A stretch of DNA of 64,000 nucleotides from DATFVA01 sp963745945 (GTDB lineage Bacteria > Bacteroidota > Ignavibacteria > Ignavibacteriales > Ignavibacteriaceae). The notes beneath the pieces are model-generated. The model had not been told where the DNA came from and ran no database searches. It saw only the letters and a list, made by a program, of their open reading frames with translations. Below, one piece after another: positions 8,865-17,668 of this stretch (within the stretch, counting starts at the first letter, position 1; each line of letters begins with the position of its first letter). The stretch is from positions 124,001 to 188,000 of the forward strand of contig CAVUZG010000007.1 in the NCBI GenBank assembly GCA_963745945.1, written 5' to 3'. The position numbers and the translations under genes were made by a program.

Positions 8865-10082
8865 TTAAACTTCTACACTTTTTACAGAATCTGCATGCTT
8901 AACTTTTTCAAGTGCCTGCTTTAAATCTGCAATAAGATCATCCACATTTTCAATTCCTACGGATAACCTGACTAATCCATCAGTAATTTCTGCAGCTTCC
9001 CTGGCTTCCTTTCCCATTGAGAAATGAGTCATACTTGCAGGATGCTGAATCAGTGATTCAACTCCTCCCAGGCTTACAGCCAATTGACAAAGCTTCACAG
9101 AGTTCATCATTATTCTTCCGGCTTCAATTCCTCCCTTAAGCTCAAAAGTTATCATTCCGCCCGGACCTTTGTGCTGTTTCTGTCCGACTTCATATTGCGG
9201 ATGATTTTTTAATCCGGGAAATTTTATCCACTTAATCGTTGGTTGTTCTTCCAGCCATTCAGCAATTTTCTGCGCACTGCTGCAGTGTCTTTCCATTCTT
9301 AACGAAAGTGTTTTTAATCCCCTGTGAACAAGAAAAGAATTAAAAGGATCGATAACACCGCCAAGCTGGTTTAATGTTTTGCGGAAATGGATATAAGTTT
9401 CTTCATCTTTAACTACTATAATTCCGCCTACAACATCAGCATGACCGTTTAAGAATTTAGTGAGACTGTGCATTACAACATCGGCGTCAAGAGCAAGAGG
9501 ATTCTGCAAAGCGGGACTCATAAACGTATTATCTACTACAACTTTAGCATTGTTTTTATGAGCTATTTCAGAAATTGCCTTGATATCAGAAATACAAAGT
9601 GTGGGATTTCCCGGAGTTTCGATATAAACCACCTTCGTATTTTTCTTCATTGCATTAAGTACATTTACCGGATCGGATGTATCAACAAATGTTGTTTCAA
9701 CTCCGAACTTTTTCATGATTGTATTAAGCAGAGTTGTTGTTGGTCCGTACACAGATGAAGAACAAACAACGTGATCGCCTGATTGAGTAAGGCTTGCAAA
9801 TATTGTGTGAACTGCAGCCATACCGCTTCCGCAACCGAGCGCTTTGTGTCCTCCTTCAAGTTCAGCAATTGAATTTTCCATTGCCTGTACAGTAGGATTA
9901 AGCATTCTTGTATAAATGTATCCTTTTTGTTCTCCGGCAAATAAAGAAGCGCCGTGTTCTGCAGATTCAAATTTAAATGTGGATGTCTGGTAAATTGGCG
10001 GAACAACCGAACCAAATTCATATTCATCAATACCTGCGTGAACGCATTTGGTCTGGAAATCCTGTTTTGAATGGTCTTTCAT
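8865..10082 (-). CDS. Cys/Met-metabolism PLP enzyme, methionine gamma-lyase type
   Basis: This is a 405-residue cytoplasmic PLP enzyme of the Cys/Met metabolism family (gamma-lyases and gamma-synthases). Family marks: the N-terminal TKCVHAG, the phosphate-binding FAGEQKGYIYTRMLNPT, SGMAAV, VDNTFMSP, and the Schiff-base lysine in MHSLTKFLNGHADVVGG. FAGEQ and the overall pattern favour methionine gamma-lyase over cystathionine synthase. However, the position where many methionine gamma-lyases have a key cysteine after the YG pair is proline here (VYGPTTTLL), so cystathionine gamma-lyase or gamma-synthase activity is possible. I start at 10082, where AGGGAG precedes the ATG; an upstream ATG at 10124 would add 14 unconserved residues. 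Confidence 0.85.
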   Translation of the reverse strand: MKDHSKQDFQTKCVHAGIDEYEFGSVVPPIYQTSTFKFESAEHGASLFAGEQKGYIYTRMLNPTVQAMENSIAELEGGHKALGCGSGMAAVHTIFASLTQSGDHVVCSSSVYGPTTTLLNTIMKKFGVETTFVDTSDPVNVLNAMKKNTKVVYIETPGNPTLCISDIKAISEIAHKNNAKVVVDNTFMSPALQNPLALDADVVMHSLTKFLNGHADVVGGIIVVKDEETYIHFRKTLNQLGGVIDPFNSFLVHRGLKTLSLRMERHCSSAQKIAEWLEEQPTIKWIKFPGLKNHPQYEVGQKQHKGPGGMITFELKGGIEAGRIMMNSVKLCQLAVSLGGVESLIQHPASMTHFSMGKEAREAAEITDGLVRLSVGIENVDDLIADLKQALEKVKHADSVKSVEV

Positions 10083-10468
10083 TTTTATCTCTCCCTGAAA
10101 TACTCCGAACGGAGGGTTATTCATTAAATCAGTAATTAGAAGTTCAAAATTACGGCTATTCGGTGAGAAAGTAAAACTAAAAATAATGCTATTCTATTGT
10201 TAAAACTGCTTACAAACAAGTAATTGTACAATTTTAATAATGCCTTGTCTTTATAAGATCAACTCATTCAGTTAATTTGATAGAAGGTAGCTTCTCAGAA
10301 GAGAATATCCTTATTGATATGCAGTGAGAATTATTTTCATGTTAAACTGATGATTGTTATTAAATAGAAAATAAACAAAAAAACTACTTTAGCGCCCAAA
10401 CATTTATCAACCATTGGTAATTAAATTTATTAAATTATAATAGTTTTAATTTTCTTAGTGGGGCAGTT
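10083..10468. other. Intergenic region with divergent promoters
   Basis: This is an AT-rich gap of 386 bases between the divergent PLP-enzyme and T9SS-cargo genes. It must carry both promoters. I found no open frame with coding character, no strong hairpin and no recognised RNA. Confidence 0.5.
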
Positions 10469-12295
10469 ATGAAAAAATATTTTACTATAGCTGTTTTCTT
10501 TCACTTATTCTTTTTTTCAATTCAGATTTTGGCACAGGGTCCTGGTCAGCCTTTTCATCCAGTTGTTGCAAACGGTGCTAAAAATATTTATAAAACTGAT
10601 CAACAATTAAGATGGGAAAATCCTGTCGGAACTACTTATAATGAAGTCTACGTAAGTACAAATCTTAACCTTGTTATAAATCTGGACCCATCAGTAACAC
10701 TTTTAGACGGATCTCCCGGAACGATTTTTACCTCCGCTGCTCTTGATCCAATAGAACCACTTCAATATGAGGTGAAATATTATTGGAGAGTGGTTGAGCA
10801 TAATAATACAAATTATACTGCAGGCCCTGTATGGTATTTCCAGACATTAAGAAATTTATCAGAGGCAACAATTTTCGAGGATAATTTTGATGATTATACT
10901 CCGGGATTGCAACTATCCTGTCAAAATCCATATGATTGGATAACATGGAATAATTTACCTTGTGATCCGATTGAAGATCCTCTGGTTTCAAATTTATATT
11001 CTTACAGTGATTCAAATTCATTTCACATAATTGAAAGTAATGATGTATTAAAAAATATAGGTCCATTTACAATAGGGTATTATAAAATTTCTTTTATGAT
11101 GTATATCCCCGATGGATACAGTGGTTATTGGAATGTTTTACAACAATTTAATCCTGCTTACTGGGGATTTGAGGTTTATTGGAATGTTAATGGTACCGGG
11201 ACTATTAATGCTGGTGGTAATGATGCAGTGCAATTTAGTTTTGTACATGATTCTTGGTTTGAGACCAGCCTAACGATTGACTTAGATAATGACTTAGCTG
11301 AATTTAACATCAATGGCTTTTCAATCTATTCCTGGCAATGGAGCCTTGGCGCTTCCGGAACAGGCGGACTTAATCAGTTGAATGGAGTGGATTTTTATGG
11401 TCACGAACCGGCTTGCAACTATTACGTAGACAATTTTAAAATATATGCTGGGATAATACTTTCTCCTCCGATACCACCAAGAGATATTCAGGCATATGTA
11501 GCAAATGAAACAGCACCGAAAGTGATACTGCAATGGCTGCCGGGGAACTGGTATCCCGATACTGGCTATGCAGTTTATAGAAAACCGGGTTTGCCTCTTG
11601 AGCCTGGTAATTACGAATTAATAACTGATGAATTAAATTCAAATACATTTACATATACGGATACAACTGTATCAGCTCTTCAGGTTTATACATATATGAT
11701 TCAGCTATTATCTGCGGGACCAGAACCATTTAGTGCCGAAGCCACAGCATATGTTCCTGATATCATTCCAGTTGAACTTACTTCATTTCTTGCCGATTTT
11801 CAGAATGAAAATGTTTTATTAAACTGGTCAACTTCAACAGAAACAAATAATAAAGGTTTTGAGCTTCAGAGGTCAGAGAACGGAAGTCAGTCGGCAGGCG
11901 CTGGATCAGATTGGAATAAAATTGGCTATGTTGAAGGTAATGGGACAACTACTCTTCCTCATCAATATTCTTATGCTGATGATAATGTTGTTACGGGAAA
12001 ACCTGCCTGCCGGTCAGGCAGGTATAAATACAGGTTAAAACAAATTGATTTTGATGGTAGCTTCAAATACAGCAATGAGATAGAAGTGACTGTAAATGTC
12101 CCATTAAAATTTTCACTCGAACAGAATTATCCTAATCCGTTTAATCCTGTTACAACTATACGGTACTCAATTCCAAATGTCATTTCGATCCCGACTGGTC
12201 GGGAGAGAAATCTTGTTACACTTAAAATTTATAATGTACTTGGAGAAGAAGTAGCGAACTTAGTAAATGAACAAAAACCTGCTGGTAAGATATGA
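10469..12295 (+). CDS. T9SS-sorted secreted protein, frameshifted near its 3' end
   Basis: This gene encodes a secreted protein of unknown function, 608 residues as it reads. There is a signal peptide (1-22, ending ILAQ), a beta-sandwich N-terminal region with a fibronectin-like fold pattern (about 25-125), a concanavalin-like middle (about 135-330), a second fibronectin-like unit (about 335-430), the spacer PVELTSFLADF and the T9SS sorting domain LEQNYPNPFNP. The frame stops early at AGKI, yet the +1 frame continues at once with the missing end of the sorting domain (YEVKLDGSNLPSGVYIYRL to KKLILLK) up to 12416. One extra base near 12287-12290 explains this. Three short palindromic insertions sit in frame inside the last third. 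The full protein would have about 648 residues. Confidence 0.85.
   Translation: MKKYFTIAVFFHLFFFSIQILAQGPGQPFHPVVANGAKNIYKTDQQLRWENPVGTTYNEVYVSTNLNLVINLDPSVTLLDGSPGTIFTSAALDPIEPLQYEVKYYWRVVEHNNTNYTAGPVWYFQTLRNLSEATIFEDNFDDYTPGLQLSCQNPYDWITWNNLPCDPIEDPLVSNLYSYSDSNSFHIIESNDVLKNIGPFTIGYYKISFMMYIPDGYSGYWNVLQQFNPAYWGFEVYWNVNGTGTINAGGNDAVQFSFVHDSWFETSLTIDLDNDLAEFNINGFSIYSWQWSLGASGTGGLNQLNGVDFYGHEPACNYYVDNFKIYAGIILSPPIPPRDIQAYVANETAPKVILQWLPGNWYPDTGYAVYRKPGLPLEPGNYELITDELNSNTFTYTDTTVSALQVYTYMIQLLSAGPEPFSAEATAYVPDIIPVELTSFLADFQNENVLLNWSTSTETNNKGFELQRSENGSQSAGAGSDWNKIGYVEGNGTTTLPHQYSYADDNVVTGKPACRSGRYKYRLKQIDFDGSFKYSNEIEVTVNVPLKFSLEQNYPNPFNPVTTIRYSIPNVISIPTGRERNLVTLKIYNVLGEEVANLVNEQKPAGKI
12002..12022. 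repeat. In-frame 21-base palindromic insertion 1
   Basis: This is a GC-rich imperfect palindrome (CCTGCCTGCC, G, GTCAGGCAGG) in an AT-rich gene. It covers codons 512-518 exactly and adds PACRSGR. Removing it leaves TGKYKYRLKQ, which matches the SGNYIYRLKQ of the C25 protease paralogous segment. This identifies it as an insertion, not native sequence. Confidence 0.8.
12179..12211. repeat. In-frame 33-base palindromic insertion 2
   Basis: The nested inverted repeat is ATTTC (12182-12186), TCCCGAC (12189-12195), GTCGGGA (12198-12204), GAAAT (12207-12211), with two-base spacers. It adds eleven residues (VISIPTGRERN) between SIPN and LVTLKIYNVLG, a place where the sister sorting domains have none. 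Its 3' end repeats the AAT before it, as a target duplication might. Confidence 0.75.
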
Positions 12296-12416
12296 AGTAA
12301 AGTTGGATGGAAGCAATCTTCCAAGCGGAGTATACATATACCGGTTAACAGCCGTGCCGATCGGCAGGCAGGCAGGAAGTTATTCTGCATCTAAAAAATT
12401 AATTTTGTTGAAGTGA
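12292..12416 (+). pseudogene. Out-of-frame tail of the T9SS cargo gene
   Basis: Read from TAT at about 12292, this frame gives YEVKLDGSNLPSGVYIYRLT and then ends KKLILLK followed by TGA at 12414-12416. It is the conserved end of the T9SS type A sorting domain. It is in the +1 frame relative to the upstream part; the total 10469-12416 is 1948 bases, one more than a multiple of three. The stop abuts the stop codon of the convergent DUF1801 gene at 12417. If the extra base is real, the cargo lacks its secretion signal. Confidence 0.8.
12354..12374. repeat. In-frame 21-base palindromic insertion 3
   Basis: It contains the perfect palindrome TGCCGATCGGCA (12355-12366) followed by GGCAGGCA, which shares the GGCAGG module with insertion 1. 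It encodes VPIGRQA between TA and GSYSASKK in the tail frame. Removing it restores a sorting-domain end like those of the other cargo proteins. Confidence 0.75.
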
Positions 12417-12830
12417 TTATTTTTTCCCGGTTAATTTCTTGACAGATTTAGTTACTAATTCTTTAAATACTTTCTGATCAATATCTTCAAAAGAATTAAT
12501 ATATAAGCAGCCTTTTGATGCTTTATATTTACCGAGTTTTTTTAGCAGATCATCAAACAGGCGAAAGCCGCCCATCAGGTAAACAGATATATTTTGTTTT
12601 CTTGGTGAGATACCGGCAAGGAACCAGTCTCCTTCCCTGCCGCTTTCATATTTGTAATGGTAACTTCCGAATCCAATAATACTGTCTCCCCACATTTTAG
12701 GTTCTTCCTTCGTTACTTTTTGCATCACTTCAAGAATTGCGTAACAATCATTTCGTTTCTTTTCATCGTTAACAGAACCAAGAAATTTAGTTACACTTTT
12801 ATTGTTCAGTTTTGTTTTTAATTCAGCCAT
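12417..12830 (-). CDS. DUF1801 domain protein
   Basis: This 137-residue soluble protein is of the DUF1801 (YdhG-like) family, which has a small alpha/beta fold of unknown function. Visible marks are KRNDCYAILEVMQKVTKEEP, MWGDSIIGFGSYHYKYESGR, WFLAGISPRKQNISVYL, and the C-terminal LGKYKASKGCLYINSFEDID, all typical. The stop codon directly abuts the end of the convergent cargo gene. It ends 17 bases after the upstream beta-propeller gene and may be co-transcribed with it. Confidence 0.85.
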   Translation of the reverse strand: MAELKTKLNNKSVTKFLGSVNDEKKRNDCYAILEVMQKVTKEEPKMWGDSIIGFGSYHYKYESGREGDWFLAGISPRKQNISVYLMGGFRLFDDLLKKLGKYKASKGCLYINSFEDIDQKVFKELVTKSVKKLTGKK

Positions 12831-12847
12831 ATTTTTTATTTAAATAA

Positions 12848-13699
12848 TTACAGCTTCACAATATCAACTTTGTTTTCCTGAAGCTGAGGAATTAACAATA
12901 AATTTTTTTCTTTATCAATTGTTATATCCGCGGGGGATTTTATCCCTTCCATAATTTTTTCAACTTTATTATTCTTACCGAGTTTATAAATAATTCCACC
13001 GCCATTCCAGTCGCTGATATACAAAGTTCCGCTGGCATCGTAAGCGAGACCATCACCATTTTTCGTTTCGCTGTTAATCACTTTAATTTTTTTACTCTTT
13101 GTATTTATCTCTAAAAGTTTTCCTGTCCCGTAATCTATTACAAGCAGATTATTATTTTTATCAATAATTAACCCGTTCGGTGAATGAATTTCGGGAGACA
13201 TTATATAATCAATCAAAGTTTTTACTTTTCCTTCAGGATCGATTACGTATATAGCGCCGTCATCTTTATCGAACTGACCTGTATCGGAGACATAAAGATT
13301 CCCTGCTTTATCCATCACAAGATCATTAAGAAAAACAGGAACAACAGGAAAACTTGTTGAATCAGCGAAGAGATGTACATTTCCTTTTTCATCTATCTTC
13401 CAGACCTGGTTAATATCCGCAGCATATAAATTACCATCACGGTAAGCTAAACCCTTGGGATCATTTAAATGGGTAACAAAATCCGTAACTGAATCATTTT
13501 CAATTTTACTTATTTTGCCGTCACCCTTTACATTGAACTGCCCGATGTTAGAAACAAAGTAAACTCCCGAAGACCCTGATACAACGCTTTCCGGGGTTAC
13601 AAATGATTCATAGACTTTAATTATTTGCGGGTCCTGACCGGGGAAAGTAAAACCGAAAAACAATACCAGCATGGCAAAGAGTATATAATTCCTCTTCAT
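12848..13699 (-). CDS. Secreted SMP-30/NHL-type beta-propeller protein
   Basis: This is a 283-residue exported protein with a signal peptide (about 1-20). Repeated blades follow the pattern of SMP-30/gluconolactonase and NHL propellers: GLAYRDGNLYAADI, DLVMDKAGNLYVSDT, GLIIDKNNNLLVIDYGTGKL, GLAYDASGTLYISDWNGG and ITIDKEKNLLLIP. A lactonase or sugar-binding role is possible, but metal ligands could not be assigned with certainty. It is preceded by an AGGAGAAA ribosome site and followed by the DUF1801 gene. Confidence 0.78.
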   Translation of the reverse strand: MKRNYILFAMLVLFFGFTFPGQDPQIIKVYESFVTPESVVSGSSGVYFVSNIGQFNVKGDGKISKIENDSVTDFVTHLNDPKGLAYRDGNLYAADINQVWKIDEKGNVHLFADSTSFPVVPVFLNDLVMDKAGNLYVSDTGQFDKDDGAIYVIDPEGKVKTLIDYIMSPEIHSPNGLIIDKNNNLLVIDYGTGKLLEINTKSKKIKVINSETKNGDGLAYDASGTLYISDWNGGGIIYKLGKNNKVEKIMEGIKSPADITIDKEKNLLLIPQLQENKVDIVKL

Positions 13700-13770
13700 C
13701 CAATTTCTCCTTTTTTATTTATAATATTGTTTGAAAATAATTTAAGAAAGTATTGAATCAGCTTAAAGTA

Positions 13771-13802
13771 TGAGATGACATTACGCACATAATGTCATCT
13801 CA
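13771..13802 (-). terminator. Hairpin ending the RND efflux operon
   Basis: This is a perfect 13-base inverted repeat (TGAGATGACATTA, six-base loop, TAATGTCATCTCA) 13 bases after the stop of the RND pump gene. The T run on the minus strand is poor (TACTTTAAG), so it may act as a stabilising 3' hairpin or weak terminator. Confidence 0.6.
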
Positions 13803-13814
13803 ATAGTTTTGCAA

Positions 13815-16800
13815 TTAATTTTCTTCCGGCTGAAGTACGTGCGGTACTATCGCTTCATCTTTTTTTCTTCTGAAAACTTTTTTAAAGAAAGAAGCTATAC
13901 TGAGTTTCCACATTTCTGCTCTCATATAAATTACCGGGACAAGGACTAATGTAAGAAACATCGAACTTATCAATCCGCCGATTATAGCCCAGGCTAATCC
14001 AGATTTCCACTCGGAACCGGAATCCTGTGCAATTGCAAGAGGAAGCATACCGATCACCATTGCAGTAGTCGTCATAAGAATTGGTCTTATCCTGCTTTTA
14101 CCGGCTTCAATTAAAGCATCATATGCGCTCAAACCATCTTCTCTTCTCTTCTGGTTTGCACGGTCTACAAGAAGAATAGCATTTTTACCAACAAGACCAA
14201 TCAACATAATTATTCCGAGTATCGAAAATATACTGAGTGATTTCATTGTTAAAGCAAGAGCGAGCAATGCACCAACCATTGCAACCGGAATAGAAAACAG
14301 AACCACAAACGGGTAGAGATAAGAATCATATAAAGCTATCATAACCATATAAACAAACAGTATCGCTGCAAGCATTGCAAGTCCGAGATCACCAAATGAT
14401 TCCGCCTGATTTTTAAGATCACCATCGTAAGCCACGTCTAATCCTGCTGGAAGAATTCCGGCATCGATTTCTTTTTTAATATCCTGCCCGATGCTTCCGC
14501 TGGGTCTACCGTTAACCTGTGAATAAACAATGATCGAATTAATACGATTTCTTCTCTGGAGTTTTGTAGGTCCCGTAGTCTGGTATACATCGGCAAACTG
14601 CTGAAGTTCAATCAATGCACCCTTATTATTCATGAAAGTCAAATTCTTTACATCAGAAATCTTTGAACGATCGAATTTGTCGAGTGCAATCCGAAGGTCA
14701 TAATCATCATTCCCATCCCTGAATTTCGAATCATCATCGCCGCTGAGTGCTACTCTTAAAGCTGATCCTACTTCCGCAACATTTAAACCAAGTTCAGCCA
14801 TCTTCGCACGATCAACATCAATTCTAGTTTCAGGTTTACCCTCTTCGGAAGATAACCGGACATCCGCGGTTCCGGGTATTTTCTTCAAAGTTGAAACCAG
14901 TATATCAGCGCCTTTTTTTACAAGAGCTCTGTTAGGACCGGAAACAATTATCTGGATAGGAGTCTGATTTGCAGTCCCAAAAATACCTATGGGATTAACT
15001 CTTGCTTTAACGCCGGGGATTTTCATTGCTTCCTTTTTAATCATATCGCCTATATCGTCTGTGCTTATATCTCTCTGATCTTTCGGTATCAAAGCAACAT
15101 CTATCTCAGAAGCATTATTTGAAGACTGTCCAAGCAATCCTTCATTTGAAGCTCCAACAGTTACAAATGTATTTTTAACTTCGGGCAGACTATTTACATA
15201 TCGTTCAACTTTCTGAGTTACATAGTTTGTATTTTCTATAGAAGAACCTGATGGCAATTCAAGAATCACGGCAAATTCACCACGATCAGATTGAGTTATA
15301 AATTCACTTCCGATAAATCCGGCAGGAATAAGTGTAAACGATGCAAAGAATAGCACGATTGAAATTGTTATAACCTTCCACCTGTTATTCAAAGCCCACT
15401 TTAACACCCTCAAATAATGCTCAACAACGTTATGGAACATTTTTTCAAACCAGATAGCAAATCTTCCAATAATTGTATCTTTTGTAAGTCTCTCAAGTTT
15501 TCCAATCCTTGAAGCAAGAAGAGGAGTAACAGTAAAAGAAACAAACAAACTAAGCAGTGTTGCAATCACAACCACAACAGCAAACTGGCGGATGATATTT
15601 CCAACCAATCCCCCGGTTAATGCAAGTGGAACGAAAACAACAACATCAACCATAGTAATTGCAAGTGCCGCAAAACCTATTTCATTTCTGCCTTTAAGAG
15701 CAGCTACTTTTTTGGTTTCGCCGTTTTCAAGATGATGATGGATATTTTCAAGCACAACTATGGAATCGTCAACAAGTATTCCCACAATAAGTGAGAGTCC
15801 AAGTAAAGTCATCAGGTTAAGTGTAAAACCGAACGCATACATTACTATAAATGTTGAAATCATCGAAGCGGGAATTGCAAGCATAACTATAAATGAATCA
15901 CGCAGACTGTGTAGGAACAGAAGCATTACAATAGCAACAAGCACAACTGCAAGTGCAAGATCAAACTTTACGCCATTTGCTGCATCAATTGTAAACTGCG
16001 ATCCATCCTGAGCTATATTAAATACCACATTTTCAGCTTTGTAATCAACCTCCATTTTCCCAACTTCGGCACGAACAAGCTTACTTACTTCAACGGCGTT
16101 TGCATCCGTCTGTTTCTGAACAAGTACACCGACCGAAGGAATATTATTTATCCTGTTAAGCATGCTCATATCTTTTGTACCGTCATTAACATCGGCTACA
16201 TCATCAAGATGAATATCACTGCCATCCCTTGTACGCGCAATAACCAGGTTTTTCAACGCGTCAATTGAACTGAACTTCCCGGCAATTCTTACAATCAATT
16301 GCTCTTTGCTGTCATCAACCTTTCCGGTTGGAAAATCAAGATTAGATGATTTGATTGCCTGTGTTACCTGGAGAATTGAGAGACCATATCCCTTAAGTTT
16401 ATCGGCATTCAGGTTTACTCTTATTTCTCTTTCATCACCGCCGACAAGTGTAATTTGTCCAACACCGGGAATTTTTGCCAGTCTCGGCTGAATCCTGTCT
16501 TTAATAAATTGATAGAATGCCGTTGAAGGCATATTACTTGTTACACCCATCCTTAGCACAGGAATTTCATCAAGAGCAAACTTGGAGATTGTAGGCGGTT
16601 TTGCATCGTCAGGTAATTTTGTAAGTATTTCATTCACTTTTCTTTGGGCATTCTGCAATGCAAAATCTACATCCGCCGATTGTTTGAACTGGATCATTAC
16701 AAAGGAAATACCTTCTGATGAAGTTGAATTAACATTATCGATTTCATCGAGAGTTGAAATTGCATCTTCTATTGGTTTGGTTACAGATGTTTCAACTTCA

Positions 16801-16970
16801 TTGGGTGAAGCACCCGGATAGACCGTTGCAATTGTAATTACCGGTGGAGTTATTTTCGGAAGAAGCTCATAATCAAGCTGAGTATAACTATAAATGCCAA
16901 GTACGGTAAGTGCCGCAAATATTACTACAATGAGCGTTGGTCTTTTTATTGCAAGTTCTGTTATTGTCAT
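13815..16970 (-). CDS. RND multidrug efflux pump, AcrB/HAE1 type
   Basis: This 1051-residue inner-membrane proton-driven pump is the transporter of a tripartite efflux system. It starts ELAIKRPTLIVVIFAALTVLG (TM1) and has two large periplasmic loops and 12 helices. The TM4 proton-relay pair of aspartates is visible in LIVGILVDDSIVVLENI. Further RND marks are SIENTNYVTQKVERY, GPTKLQRRNR and the TM10-11 region IGLVGKNAILLVDRANQ with its conserved lysine. The C-terminal RPILMTTTAMVIGMLPLA is typical. It is the last gene of the TetR-TolC-adaptor-pump run, 11 bases after the adaptor gene. The full set suggests drug, bile-acid or solvent export; the substrate is unknown. Confidence 0.95.
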   Translation of the reverse strand: MTITELAIKRPTLIVVIFAALTVLGIYSYTQLDYELLPKITPPVITIATVYPGASPNEVETSVTKPIEDAISTLDEIDNVNSTSSEGISFVMIQFKQSADVDFALQNAQRKVNEILTKLPDDAKPPTISKFALDEIPVLRMGVTSNMPSTAFYQFIKDRIQPRLAKIPGVGQITLVGGDEREIRVNLNADKLKGYGLSILQVTQAIKSSNLDFPTGKVDDSKEQLIVRIAGKFSSIDALKNLVIARTRDGSDIHLDDVADVNDGTKDMSMLNRINNIPSVGVLVQKQTDANAVEVSKLVRAEVGKMEVDYKAENVVFNIAQDGSQFTIDAANGVKFDLALAVVLVAIVMLLFLHSLRDSFIVMLAIPASMISTFIVMYAFGFTLNLMTLLGLSLIVGILVDDSIVVLENIHHHLENGETKKVAALKGRNEIGFAALAITMVDVVVFVPLALTGGLVGNIIRQFAVVVVIATLLSLFVSFTVTPLLASRIGKLERLTKDTIIGRFAIWFEKMFHNVVEHYLRVLKWALNNRWKVITISIVLFFASFTLIPAGFIGSEFITQSDRGEFAVILELPSGSSIENTNYVTQKVERYVNSLPEVKNTFVTVGASNEGLLGQSSNNASEIDVALIPKDQRDISTDDIGDMIKKEAMKIPGVKARVNPIGIFGTANQTPIQIIVSGPNRALVKKGADILVSTLKKIPGTADVRLSSEEGKPETRIDVDRAKMAELGLNVAEVGSALRVALSGDDDSKFRDGNDDYDLRIALDKFDRSKISDVKNLTFMNNKGALIELQQFADVYQTTGPTKLQRRNRINSIIVYSQVNGRPSGSIGQDIKKEIDAGILPAGLDVAYDGDLKNQAESFGDLGLAMLAAILFVYMVMIALYDSYLYPFVVLFSIPVAMVGALLALALTMKSLSIFSILGIIMLIGLVGKNAILLVDRANQKRREDGLSAYDALIEAGKSRIRPILMTTTAMVIGMLPLAIAQDSGSEWKSGLAWAIIGGLISSMFLTLVLVPVIYMRAEMWKLSIASFFKKVFRRKKDEAIVPHVLQPEEN

Positions 16971-16981
16971 TTTTAAATCTC

Positions 16982-17668
16982 CTAATCCTGGTTTACTGTA
17001 TAAACAGCAGTATTTTCTTCAAGGTTATTTTGTCCGTTTACAACAACTTTGTCCCCGGCTTTCAGTCCTTTAATAACTTCAAGGTTATTATTGTAAGCAC
17101 TTCCTACTGTTACATCTTTTAAGTGTACAACTCCATTTTCAACAACAAAAACCTGTGGATTTTTTATGCTGCCTATTAAAGCATCACGGGAAACAATAAG
17201 TTTTTGTTCACCGGTTTTTGAAATGAAATTAACTTTGCCGAACATTCCGGATTTTAACGGGTGTTCTTTACTATTGCTGAGTGATACTTCTACAGGATAG
17301 TTATGGGCTTCATCGCCTTTATCACTGATAGTTGTGATTGTTCCCTGGAATTTAACTCCGGGATACACATCTGTTGTTACAATTACTTTATCTCCCTTCT
17401 TAAGAGAAAAAACATCTTTTTCTGCAACACCTATTTTAACCTTAAGTCTTGAGATATCAACAATATTTGCAACGGGCATGTTTTTATTTACATAAGTTCC
17501 CATATCAATATTTCGTGCGGTAACAATTCCTGATATCGGCGCAGTGATTTTTGTATTATCGAAATCCTTTTTTGCAGCAACATACTGGGATTGTGCATTA
17601 TAGAAAGCAAGCTTTGCCTGTTCGTATTGAACATCGGAAACAGACTTATTTTTGTACAAGTGCTTCAT
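16982..17668 (-). CDS. RND periplasmic adaptor (MFP), C-terminal fragment
   Basis: These 228 residues form the lipoyl second half, beta-barrel and membrane-proximal domains of an AcrA/HlyD-type adaptor: ITAPISGIVTARNIDMGTYV, VADIV-like VANIVDISRLKVKIGVAEKD, LKSGMFGKVNF, and the final VIKGLKAGDKVVVNGQNNL. The first five codons are out-of-frame leftovers; true homology starts at about NKSVSDVQYEQAKLAF. Together with the overlapping fragment at 17646-18038 it makes one adaptor of about 351 residues broken by one extra A in a five-A run near 17660. It lies between TolC and pump genes. Confidence 0.85.
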   Translation of the reverse strand: MKHLYKNKSVSDVQYEQAKLAFYNAQSQYVAAKKDFDNTKITAPISGIVTARNIDMGTYVNKNMPVANIVDISRLKVKIGVAEKDVFSLKKGDKVIVTTDVYPGVKFQGTITTISDKGDEAHNYPVEVSLSNSKEHPLKSGMFGKVNFISKTGEQKLIVSRDALIGSIKNPQVFVVENGVVHLKDVTVGSAYNNNLEVIKGLKAGDKVVVNGQNNLEENTAVYTVNQD

